In this document: piece by piece, positions 6,910 to 13,571 of the stretch
How positions within the stretch are numbered: the first letter of the stretch is position 1
How the letters are laid out: every line of letters starts with the position of its first letter
Assembly: GCA_014534385.1 (NCBI GenBank)
Contig: JACVRP010000039.1
Span: 1-15,030 of the forward strand
From: Cyanobacteria bacterium Co-bin13
GTDB taxonomy: Bacteria; Cyanobacteriota; Cyanobacteriia; Phormidesmidales; Phormidesmidaceae
DNA length: 15,030 nt
Direction: 5' to 3'
Made by a program: the position numbers and the translations under genes
Notes under the pieces: generated by a model
Database searches by the model: none
Seen by the model: the letters and a program-made list of their open reading frames with translations, nothing else
Told to the model about the DNA's origin: nothing

Positions 6910-8568
6910 ATGGCACGGTACCGGGTTCAGCCGCACCAAACTCTGTCAATGCACACCCGCGATGGCGTCCGGCTGGATGCGGATGTCTATTACCCAGAGG
7001 ATGAGGGGCGTTTCCCGGTGCTGCTAATGCGGCAGCCCTATGGCCGTGCGATCGCATCTACCGTCGTCTATGCCCACCCTAGCTGGTACGCCAGCCAGGG
7101 CTATATCGTCGTGATTCAAGATGTGCGGGGCCGGGGCAGCTCGGAGGGAGTATTTCAGCTGTTTGCCCACGAAGCTGAGGACGGGGCAGATGCGGTAGCC
7201 TGGGCAGCTGGGCTGCCCGGCAGCACCGGCCAGGTCGGCATGTACGGCTTCTCCTACCAGGGCATGACCCAGCTCTATGCGGCAGCGGCAGCGCCTCCTG
7301 CCCTCAAAGTTCTGGCTCCGGCCATGGTTGGCTACGACCTCTACGCCGACTGGGCCTATGAAAATGGCGCGCTGCTGCTGCAGGCTGGGCTGGGCTGGGC
7401 AATTCAGCTAGCTGCCGAGACCGCCCGTCGTCAGGGAGACGAAGCGGCATTTAACCGGCTCTATGCTGCCTCCCGCGATTTACCCCTGAGCGAGGCTATC
7501 GCGGCGCGGCCCCAGGTGCTCTCACAGCTGGCTGCTGATTCTTTTTTCCACGACTGGCTGGATCATCCCTATGCTGATGACTACTGGCAAACTCTCAAGC
7601 CTGACCTGAGCCGGGTCGATCTGCCCATGCTGCATGTGGGCGGCTGGTTTGACCCCTACCTGCGCGGCAGCTTGCGGCTGTATCAGGAGATGAAGGGGCG
7701 GGGCACAACGCCTCAACAGCTTTGGGTCGGCCCCTGGGGGCATCTGCCCTGGAGCCGTTGGGTGGGCGCAGTGGATTTTGGTCCCAAGGCCATCAGCCCG
7801 ATTGATCGGCTGCAGATCCGCTGGTTTGACCAGTTTCTCAAGCGCAAGAACACAGGCCTGCTGAGGGAGGATCCCGTCTCCCTGTTTGAGATGGGCACCA
7901 ACCAGTGGCGCACCTTTGCCGCCTGGCCAGAGGGAGACCCTCAGCTCTACTACCTGACCAGTACTGGCCTAGCCGGTATGCGGGAAGATGTCGGCAAGCT
8001 GGAGGCTGAGTTTCCGCTAGCTCCGCCAGAGCCAGACGTGCTAGTACACGATCCGTGGCGGCCCGTTCCCTCGCTAGGGGGCCATGCTGGCATTCCATCA
8101 GGGTCGTTTGAGCGTTCGGCCATCGATGGTCGCAGCGATGTGTTGACCTACACCACTGAGCCCTTTGAGGCAGCCGTTGCGATCGCAGGTACCGTTCAGT
8201 TAGACCTGCGCTGCCGCGCCGACACCCCCAGCTTTGACGTCTGTGCGGTGCTGTCGGAGGTGCGGGCCGATGGCCGCGTCTTTAACCTGACCCAGGGCTA
8301 TCAGCGAGTAGCGCGCCCCGAGACAGAACGAGGGCAGCCTCTGACGCTGTCGTTGCAGCCCACCTGCTTTGCCATTCCTAAGGGCCACGCCCTGCGGCTC
8401 AGCCTCAGTGCAGCCTGCTTCCCGGCCTACGCAGTCAATGCTGGCACCGGCAAGCCTGCCGGAGACAGCCCCCAAATCGACTGCCGCACCATTACTCTGA
8501 CGGTAAACCCGCCCCGTAGCGCCCCCTCCAAGCTGAGGCTGCCGCTGGTGGGGCCGCCTTTGCCCTAG
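6910..8568 (+). CDS. CocE/NonD-family alpha/beta hydrolase (X-Pro dipeptidyl-peptidase S15-like)
   Basis: A serine hydrolase of the CocE/NonD family, which contains cocaine esterase, glutaryl-7-ACA acylases and S15 peptidases. The alpha/beta core covers about residues 15-300 with a helical lid insertion (about 145-235). The nucleophile is S115 in GFSYQG; the acid is D248 in GGWFDPYL; the histidine is H278 in GPWGHLPW; an oxyanion tyrosine is at Y44 in RQPYGR. A C-terminal jelly-roll domain follows (about 330-545, beta-rich). The full catalytic set is intact and the length (552 aa) is normal. There is no signal peptide, so it is probably cytosolic. It follows the cupin gene in an operon. No clear Shine-Dalgarno precedes the ATG, so translation may be coupled to the cupin. 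The substrate (ester or amide) cannot be told. Confidence 0.88.
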   Translation: MARYRVQPHQTLSMHTRDGVRLDADVYYPEDEGRFPVLLMRQPYGRAIASTVVYAHPSWYASQGYIVVIQDVRGRGSSEGVFQLFAHEAEDGADAVAWAAGLPGSTGQVGMYGFSYQGMTQLYAAAAAPPALKVLAPAMVGYDLYADWAYENGALLLQAGLGWAIQLAAETARRQGDEAAFNRLYAASRDLPLSEAIAARPQVLSQLAADSFFHDWLDHPYADDYWQTLKPDLSRVDLPMLHVGGWFDPYLRGSLRLYQEMKGRGTTPQQLWVGPWGHLPWSRWVGAVDFGPKAISPIDRLQIRWFDQFLKRKNTGLLREDPVSLFEMGTNQWRTFAAWPEGDPQLYYLTSTGLAGMREDVGKLEAEFPLAPPEPDVLVHDPWRPVPSLGGHAGIPSGSFERSAIDGRSDVLTYTTEPFEAAVAIAGTVQLDLRCRADTPSFDVCAVLSEVRADGRVFNLTQGYQRVARPETERGQPLTLSLQPTCFAIPKGHALRLSLSAACFPAYAVNAGTGKPAGDSPQIDCRTITLTVNPPRSAPSKLRLPLVGPPLP

Positions 8569-8577
8569 AGCCTGGGG

Positions 8578-8609
8578 CCTAAAGCACCCGCCCTAAAGCA
8601 CCCCTTTAG
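8578..8609. repeat. 12-bp direct repeat and hairpin at the convergent CocE/hisB ends
   Basis: CCTAAAGCACCC occurs at 8578-8589 and again at 8592-8603 (period 14 bp). The second copy overlaps the hisB stop codon. CTAAAG (8593-8598), loop CACCC, and CTTTAG (8604-8609) form a 6-bp stem. No T-tract follows, so terminator function between the convergent genes is only a suggestion. Confidence 0.45.
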
Positions 8610-9228
8610 AGCTGGGAATCAGGTGAGCCCGACGAGGATCAATTTCAACCGCCATCCGCACGGCGCGGGCAAAAGCCTTAAAGGTGGCCTCAATGATGTG
8701 GTGGGAGTTGATGCCGTCTAGCTGTCGAATGTGGAGAGTCATCTGGCTGTGGTTAACCACGGCCACAAAAAACTCGCGCACCAGCTGGGTGTCGTAGGTG
8801 CCGACTCGCTGAGTGGGGATTTGCAGCCCGTAGCTGAGGTGGGGTCGCCCTGAAAAGTCTAGAGCCACCTGCACCAAAGCCTCATCCAAAGGAGCCACAA
8901 AGTGCCCAAAGCGAACGATGCCCTTGCGATCGCCCAAGGCTTTGTGCAGCGCCATGCCCAGGGTAATACCGACATCTTCGTTGGTGTGGTGGTCGTCGAT
9001 TTCCCAGTCTCCCTTGGCCCGCACCTCCAGATCGATCAGCCCGTGGGAGGAAATTTGGTGCAGCATGTGGTCGAGAAAGGGAACGCCAGTCGCTGCGCTG
9101 CACTGCCCCTGGCCGTCTAGGTTGAGGCTGACCTGCACGTCGGTTTCGCCTGTGGTGCGGCTGACCGAGGCGCTGCGGTCAAGGCTTAAGTCGGAGGCGG
9201 GGGAGAAGTTGCGATCGCGCGTCTGCAT
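8593..9228 (-). CDS. hisB: Imidazoleglycerol-phosphate dehydratase
   Basis: Catalyses the dehydration of imidazole glycerol phosphate to imidazole acetol phosphate, the sixth step of histidine biosynthesis, as a Mn-dependent 24-mer in the cytosol. The two manganese-binding motifs are intact: DDHHTNED (H80, H81, E84) and NSHHIIE (H176, H177, E180). VPFLDHMLHQISSHG (49-63) and SGRPHLSY (126-133) are also characteristic. Length is 211 aa, the usual size for the monofunctional enzyme. The family-conserved RxTxET motif starts near residue 24, so the first 15 or so residues form a variable N-terminal tail and the start could be slightly later. No good Shine-Dalgarno was seen before the ATG. It lies 126 bp downstream of aroB on the same strand. 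Confidence 0.96.
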   Translation of the reverse strand: MQTRDRNFSPASDLSLDRSASVSRTTGETDVQVSLNLDGQGQCSAATGVPFLDHMLHQISSHGLIDLEVRAKGDWEIDDHHTNEDVGITLGMALHKALGDRKGIVRFGHFVAPLDEALVQVALDFSGRPHLSYGLQIPTQRVGTYDTQLVREFFVAVVNHSQMTLHIRQLDGINSHHIIEATFKAFARAVRMAVEIDPRRAHLIPSSKGVL

Positions 9229-9293
9229 AGGTCAAAACCCGTAATTCAGGAGACTCTTATCCTGCCATGCTAGCGCCAGCCGCGACAATGGTT

Positions 9294-9353
9294 GGGGGAG
9301 CGCGGAGGAGGGGAAGACGGGGGGATGGGGAGATGGGGAAGGTTTGGGAGGGG
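9294..9353 (+). repeat. G-rich tract with G-quadruplex motif between aroB and hisB
   Basis: Runs of G lie at 9294-9298, 9310-9313, 9319-9324, 9327-9330, 9335-9338, 9346-9348 and 9350-9353. The segment 9310-9338 fits a canonical four-run quadruplex motif with loops of 5, 2 and 4 nt. Part of it is a degenerate GGGGAGAT repeat. The G-rich strand is the template for the minus-strand aroB transcript, so any effect would be on polymerase read-through from aroB toward hisB. Confidence 0.6.
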
Positions 9354-9354
9354 T

Positions 9355-10473
9355 TTAGGGTTGGATAGCTTGGAGGGTTTTTAATACCTGGCGGATGTCA
9401 GCCTCATCGACCTGATCGGTAATAGTGACTTTGCCGATGGCCTGGGGCAGTATAAAGCGAACTTTGCCGTCTTTGACCTTTTTATCGGTTTGTAGCAGGT
9501 CGATAATGACGTCGGGTTCTAGATCGCTAGGAATCGTGCTAGGTAGACCTGCTTTCTCGATTAGCTGCTGCTGGCGCTGATTATCAGTGCTGCTCCACAA
9601 CCCCATCTTTTCGGCTAGTAGGCCCGCCGCCGCCATGCCCATTGCGACCCCTTCTCCATGATTGATGGTGCGGTAGCCGGTCAAACTCTCAATCGCGTGG
9701 CCAATGGTGTGGCCATAGTTGAGGATGGCCCGTAGCCCCGCTTCCTTTTCATCTTGGGAGACGACATCGGCCTTGGCTTGGCAGGATCGGGTCAAGATCA
9801 ACTGCAGCAGTTCTTCTGAAACGTAGCGGAACTGGTCCAGCCGCTTGGCCGCTTCCAAAGCAGCAAACAGTTCGGTGTCCCAAATGACACCGTATTTGAT
9901 CACCTCAGCCATGCCTGCTCTAAACTCGCGAGCAGGCAGCGTTTTTAGCACCTGGGGGTCAATCAGTACCAGGCGAGGCTGGTGAAATGCCCCAATCAGG
10001 TTTTTGCCGTGAGGATGGTTGACGCCGGTTTTGCCGCCGATCGAGGCATCGACCATCGCCAGCAGGGAAGTTGGCACCTGTACCACCGGAATGCCGCGCA
10101 GCCAGGTAGCAGCCGCAAACCCGGTCATGTCTCCAATCACCCCACCCCCTAGGGCCACCATTGCCGAGCCTCGCTCCAGCCGCTGCTCTAAGGCCGCATC
10201 GTAAAGTTTTTGCACGGAGGCCAGCGTTTTATAGCGTTCTCCAGCAGGCAAAAGGCAAGTGCTAACCTGAAATTCCGCCTGTTCTAGCGCCCCCTTGACC
10301 CGTTCGCCAAAGTGCTTGTAGATCATCGGATTGGAAACCAGCAGCAGTTTCTGTCCGGGTTGGATGCGGGGACTGTCGTTGGTTAACCAGTGGCCCAGAT
10401 GATCGAGGCCACCTGGAGCAACCACAATCTCATAGGCCTGTTCGGGAAGCGGTACGGTAATCGTTGATTTCAT
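9355..10473 (-). CDS. aroB: 3-dehydroquinate synthase
   Basis: Converts DAHP to 3-dehydroquinate, the second step of the shikimate pathway, using NAD and a divalent metal in the cytosol. The NAD-binding loop GGGVIGD (109-115), PTSLLAMVDASIGGKTGVN (134-152) and KNLIGAFHQP are textbook for the family. Expected metal ligands are E190, H255 (NYGHTIGHA) and H272 (NHGEG), with H259 as the second conserved histidine. Length (372 aa) is normal. The ATG is preceded by GAGGA with a 9-nt spacer, which supports this start. The gene is divergent from petL across 151 bp. Confidence 0.97.
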   Translation of the reverse strand: MKSTITVPLPEQAYEIVVAPGGLDHLGHWLTNDSPRIQPGQKLLLVSNPMIYKHFGERVKGALEQAEFQVSTCLLPAGERYKTLASVQKLYDAALEQRLERGSAMVALGGGVIGDMTGFAAATWLRGIPVVQVPTSLLAMVDASIGGKTGVNHPHGKNLIGAFHQPRLVLIDPQVLKTLPAREFRAGMAEVIKYGVIWDTELFAALEAAKRLDQFRYVSEELLQLILTRSCQAKADVVSQDEKEAGLRAILNYGHTIGHAIESLTGYRTINHGEGVAMGMAAAGLLAEKMGLWSSTDNQRQQQLIEKAGLPSTIPSDLEPDVIIDLLQTDKKVKDGKVRFILPQAIGKVTITDQVDEADIRQVLKTLQAIQP

Positions 10474-10517
10474 GGCTGTGTTTCCTCTTCATTTCCACCC
10501 TACCCCCTTGCCGGATT

Positions 10518-10576
10518 CCCGTCACGAGGACGGTCTTTTCTGCCGCCCCTGCGCAGCCTGCGGGGCCGGTCTCGTG
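10518..10576. other. GC-rich structured element in the aroB/petL intergenic region
   Basis: Several nested inverted repeats overlap here. CCGTC/GACGG (10519-10533, loop ACGAG) is followed by TCTTTTC, like a weak intrinsic terminator on the + strand. CACGAG (10523-10528) also pairs with CTCGTG (10571-10576). An inner hairpin pairs CCGCCCC (10543-10549) with GGGG-C-CGG (10562-10569). The stems are mutually exclusive in part. The element could be an RNA leader for aroB or petL, or a structured DNA spacer. Confidence 0.35.
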
Positions 10577-10581
10577 GTTCA

Positions 10582-10607
10582 ATAAACTACAGATTGCTGT
10601 AGTTTAT
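10582..10607 (+). promoter_or_regulatory. Perfect 11-bp stem-loop before petL
   Basis: ATAAACTACAG (10582-10592) and CTGTAGTTTAT (10597-10607) are exact reverse complements around ATTG. The structure ends 4 nt before the petL Shine-Dalgarno (GGGAGG, 10612-10617). It could be an mRNA 5' hairpin or a DNA operator. Its core resembles the palindrome at 6195-6210. Confidence 0.6.
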
Positions 10608-10624
10608 GCTCGGGAGGAATTGAT

Positions 10625-10720
10625 ATGGGTAGCGTTGTAGCCTACTTCCTTTTCTATGGTGCGATGTTGGGTTTGGCCATTGGTCTTTATTTTGGCCTGA
10701 GAACTATCAAGCTGATCTAG
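10625..10720 (+). CDS. petL: Cytochrome b6f complex subunit VI (PetL)
   Basis: A 31-residue single-pass membrane protein. It starts with MGSVVAYFLF, has a hydrophobic helix across roughly residues 4-24 and ends in YFGLRTIKLI. The pattern of VAY near the N-terminus, a Gly/Ala/Leu-rich helix and a C-terminal FGLRxxK(L/I)(I/L) matches cyanobacterial PetL as I remember it. PetL is a small peripheral subunit that stabilises the dimeric cytochrome b6f complex in the thylakoid. The ATG has an excellent Shine-Dalgarno (GGGAGG, 7-nt spacer), which argues strongly that this short ORF is real. It stands alone, divergent from aroB and convergent with the polysaccharide operon. PetM or PetN are poorer matches. 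Confidence 0.85.
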   Translation: MGSVVAYFLFYGAMLGLAIGLYFGLRTIKLI

Positions 10721-10728
10721 CCGCAGGC

Positions 10729-10766
10729 GGCAGCTTAGCCTGGTTGACTGTCCAGGTTGAGCTGCC
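10729..10766. terminator. 15-bp hairpin between petL and the polysaccharide operon
   Basis: GGCAGCT (10729-10735) pairs with AGCTGCC (10760-10766), and CCTGG (10739-10743) with CCAGG (10752-10756). The intervening TAG/TTG can pair in RNA with G-U wobbles, giving a continuous 15-bp stem and an 8-nt loop. It begins 9 bp after the petL stop and lies in the convergent gap. There is no T-tract, so it may terminate weakly or protect 3' ends. The 10-mer CCAGGTTGAG occurs at 10752-10761 and 10765-10774. Confidence 0.5.
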
Positions 10767-10794
10767 AGGTTGAGTCACCGGGCCGATCGACCCA

Positions 10795-12102
10795 CTAGGC
10801 TGCGTCTGTCGCAGCTGCGTCTGCTTTGGCGGCTAGAGCCGGTATAGCCTGAATAACAGCCAGCGTGAGCCAGCCCAAAACGTTGACTCGCGAGTCATAG
10901 AAAGTCACATCAAACAGGGCAAATAGAATACAGCTCATAAAGGCTAGGCCGTACCCTGCTAAAACTGCCTGCTCGCTACGGGGAAAGGGTTGGGTTTTGA
11001 GGCCGATCAAAGTCTTGAGCCCCTGGTAGCAGACCCAGCCTACAATCGCCGTAAAAAGCAGCATCAGCGGAATACCAATCTCGGCTGCCAGCATGAGCCA
11101 GAGGTTGTGGGCGTGCTCTACGGTGTCGTATTGGGGAATGGTGTAGGGCACATAGCTCAGCCGGAAGCCGCCCAGCCCCGTTCCTAGCCAGGGGTGCTGC
11201 CGGATTAGGTTGAGAGAGATTTCCCACACGTCCACCCGCAGAGTTGTGGTCGTAAGGGCTTCCCCGACTGAGCGACCGCCAATTCCCAGAGCTAAAACCG
11301 CCGTTGAGACAGCGGTAATGCCCGAGAGCCCCAGCACCAGCACCAGCCGGTTGTGACGCATCAGCCAGCCGACGATCAAGATTTGGGCGATCGCAACCAG
11401 CACCCCACTGCGAGAGCCTGAACAAAAAATGCCTAGCAAGGCCAGTGCGATCGCGCTGTAGAGACTCAGCGGCCAGTAGCGCCACCGCCACTGCGAAACC
11501 AAAGTGCCCCCTCGCAAAACCTTGAGCCCCAGCCCCAGCGCCAACCCTAAAATAATGACCAGATAGGCCCCTAGTACGTTGGGATGACCAAACACTGAGC
11601 TAGCTCGGTGGCCGTAGTCAACCTGGTTATACAGCCAGCTGAAATAGGGGGAATCAAATAGCCTGGCCTCTACCGAGGGACTTTTCAGGTAATACTCTAC
11701 GGCGGCCCGTAAACTAATTGGAATCGAGCCCAGGACCAGGCCAAGGGACCAGGTTTCAAGCACAGAGAGCGGTTTCTGGAGATGGCCAATCCAAACGGAA
11801 AGGGCTGCAAAAAACAGGAAAAAAGGCAGAAAATTGGTGAGCTGTAGCCCCGCTTCGACAGGATCGTAGGCCGTAACCGCAGTTATTCCCATGCCCAAGG
11901 CCAGTACTAGCCAGCCCCGGCGCGTCACGAGCCGCCAGGCAGGCTGACTCTGCTGCAGCCAAATCCAAAAGGTTAGGCACGTCATGCCCAGCAGGGCGAG
12001 ATAGCTAGCGTAGGGCAGAATTAACAGACATCCCAGCAGCCCCACCTCAGAATTCAGAGAAGTTGCGAGTCTTCCGAATTTACCAAATTTAGTAGGCGCC
12101 AT
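10795..12102 (-). CDS. O-antigen ligase/Wzy-type polysaccharide polymerase membrane protein
   Basis: A 435-residue polytopic inner-membrane protein with about ten to eleven hydrophobic segments and the O-antigen ligase (WaaL/Wzy, PF04932-type) signature. FCSGSRSGVL (226-235) is the conserved Ser-Arg motif. It is followed by the large periplasmic loop with IRQHPWLGTGLGGF (300-313) and the HAHNLWL motif (H330, H332), where the key histidine of these enzymes sits. It either polymerises undecaprenyl-linked repeat units or transfers the glycan to an acceptor; the sequence cannot separate these roles. Its start codon overlaps the last 14 bases of the upstream WbaP-type gene, so the two are translationally coupled. 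It is the last gene of a three-gene minus-strand operon. Confidence 0.88.
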   Translation of the reverse strand: MAPTKFGKFGRLATSLNSEVGLLGCLLILPYASYLALLGMTCLTFWIWLQQSQPAWRLVTRRGWLVLALGMGITAVTAYDPVEAGLQLTNFLPFFLFFAALSVWIGHLQKPLSVLETWSLGLVLGSIPISLRAAVEYYLKSPSVEARLFDSPYFSWLYNQVDYGHRASSVFGHPNVLGAYLVIILGLALGLGLKVLRGGTLVSQWRWRYWPLSLYSAIALALLGIFCSGSRSGVLVAIAQILIVGWLMRHNRLVLVLGLSGITAVSTAVLALGIGGRSVGEALTTTTLRVDVWEISLNLIRQHPWLGTGLGGFRLSYVPYTIPQYDTVEHAHNLWLMLAAEIGIPLMLLFTAIVGWVCYQGLKTLIGLKTQPFPRSEQAVLAGYGLAFMSCILFALFDVTFYDSRVNVLGWLTLAVIQAIPALAAKADAAATDAA

Positions 12103-13534
12103 CCCAAACCAAAACCACCCAAACTGTACGAATTAATATATAAATATCGAGCCAAACAGACCAGTTCCGGACATAGTAGGCATCTAGATTGACTCGCTCA
12201 TCATACGACACATCATTTCGCCCAGATACTTGCCAGAGCCCAGTTAGCCCCGGCAAAACCCGAGCATATAGCTCAAATTTGTCGGCGTAGCGCCAAACCT
12301 CTCGGTCGACGATGGGTCGGGGACCTACCAGGCTCATTTCCCGGCGCAGCACGTTCCAGAGCTGGGGCAGTTCGTCCAGGCTAGTGCGGCGCAGGAGTTT
12401 GCCAATGCGAGTGATGCGTGGGTCGTCTTTCAGCTTTTGATCGAGTTCCCAGTTTTCCTTCAGGTTGGGGTTTTCCTTGAGGTAGCGCTCCAGGGCCTGA
12501 TCGGCATCTAGGCGCATGGAGCGAAACTTCCAAACTGTGAAGGGCTGTGCGCCTCGACCAAGCCGTTCCTGGCTGTACAGGATAGGGCCTGGCGAGTCAA
12601 GCTTGATCAGCACCGCAATCAGCCCAATTAGCGGCAGCAGCAGCAGCCCCAGCACCACCGTCAAACAAACATCCAGACAGGCTTTGGTCATGCGGGGGCC
12701 TGGCAGCAGCAGGTTTTGCCGCAGCTCTAAACCCAGAACGCCACCTAGGTCTTTAGTGGCCACCCACAGGCTGGCGATGCCGAAGAGATCGGGAATCATC
12801 AGCAGATGGGGAAAGGTATGACCGTACCGCTCCAGGATGGTCATCAACTTTTCCCGCTGTACCCCAGGCATGGCAACGATGGCGTAGCTAATCTCCCGCT
12901 CTACTGCCAGCGCTGGCGCTAAGGACAGGGGGCCTAGAATCGGAATACCCGCTAACTCACCTCGCTTGCCAGGATTGTCGTCTAGAACAGCCAGGGGCTT
13001 GAGACCAAAGCCCGGCTGGTGCTGCAAGGTTTTAATCACCAGCTCCCCAGTGCGCCCCGCACCCAGAATGAGAACTGGATATCCCCACCAGGCACACCGG
13101 GAAAACAGCTGGCGAACGACAAGACGCCCGGTCAAAACGGCGATCAGAGAAAACAGCCAGGCCAGCAAAAAAACGCCCCGGGAGTAGGTTTCACCCTCTT
13201 GAAAGAGAAAAATCGCAGCGCCCAGGGCCAGATAGGTCAACGTGGTACAGAGACAAATTCGCCTCAGTTCATCAACAGGGCTTAACCCTACTGTGGGATA
13301 GAGCCCTGAGGCCCAGTAGGCCAGCAAAAAAAGCCCAATTACGGGCCACAAATGCCAGTACAGGGAAGGATGGTACTCGCCATTAAACGCTAAACGGAGA
13401 TAGACGCCTGCCAGGGCAGCGCCCAGTAGAGCCAGGGTATCTGAGGTCAGAAAAACCCCAATCATGGGCCATGATTGGGACGATATTTTCAGAGTTGAAA
13501 TAGCCGGTTTTAGAGTTCGGCGTAGGGGAATCAT
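12089..13534 (-). CDS. Undecaprenyl-phosphate sugar phosphotransferase (WbaP-type)
   Basis: Initiates exopolysaccharide/O-antigen synthesis by transferring a sugar-1-phosphate to undecaprenyl phosphate at the inner membrane. The architecture is full-length WbaP/CpsE type. There are four N-terminal membrane segments (about 25-46, 60-75, 94-111, 121-140). A Rossmann-like domain follows with LILGAGRTGELV (155-166). The C-terminal catalytic domain has a membrane hairpin (285-310), the Ser-Pro dyad at S314-P315 (LDSPGP), KFRSM (336-340), the catalytic Asp-Glu at D387-E388 (TSLDELPQ), LVGPRP and LPGLTGLWQVSGR. The C-terminal DGAY ending resembles the galactose-1-phosphate transferase WbaP, but sugar identity is not proven. 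It starts 37 bp after the GT4 gene and overlaps the ligase gene. The ATG lacks a close Shine-Dalgarno (AGGAG lies about 15 nt away). Confidence 0.92.
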   Translation of the reverse strand: MIPLRRTLKPAISTLKISSQSWPMIGVFLTSDTLALLGAALAGVYLRLAFNGEYHPSLYWHLWPVIGLFLLAYWASGLYPTVGLSPVDELRRICLCTTLTYLALGAAIFLFQEGETYSRGVFLLAWLFSLIAVLTGRLVVRQLFSRCAWWGYPVLILGAGRTGELVIKTLQHQPGFGLKPLAVLDDNPGKRGELAGIPILGPLSLAPALAVEREISYAIVAMPGVQREKLMTILERYGHTFPHLLMIPDLFGIASLWVATKDLGGVLGLELRQNLLLPGPRMTKACLDVCLTVVLGLLLLPLIGLIAVLIKLDSPGPILYSQERLGRGAQPFTVWKFRSMRLDADQALERYLKENPNLKENWELDQKLKDDPRITRIGKLLRRTSLDELPQLWNVLRREMSLVGPRPIVDREVWRYADKFELYARVLPGLTGLWQVSGRNDVSYDERVNLDAYYVRNWSVWLDIYILIRTVWVVLVWDGAY

Positions 13535-13571
13535 GCCAGCCGCAGCTCACTCCTGCATCACCGTAAATACT

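Noticed and set aside
10976..11491. 171-codon minus-strand frame inside the O-antigen ligase gene
   Set aside because: It is a same-strand out-of-frame shadow; its composition lacks the membrane segments and motifs that the real frame shows.
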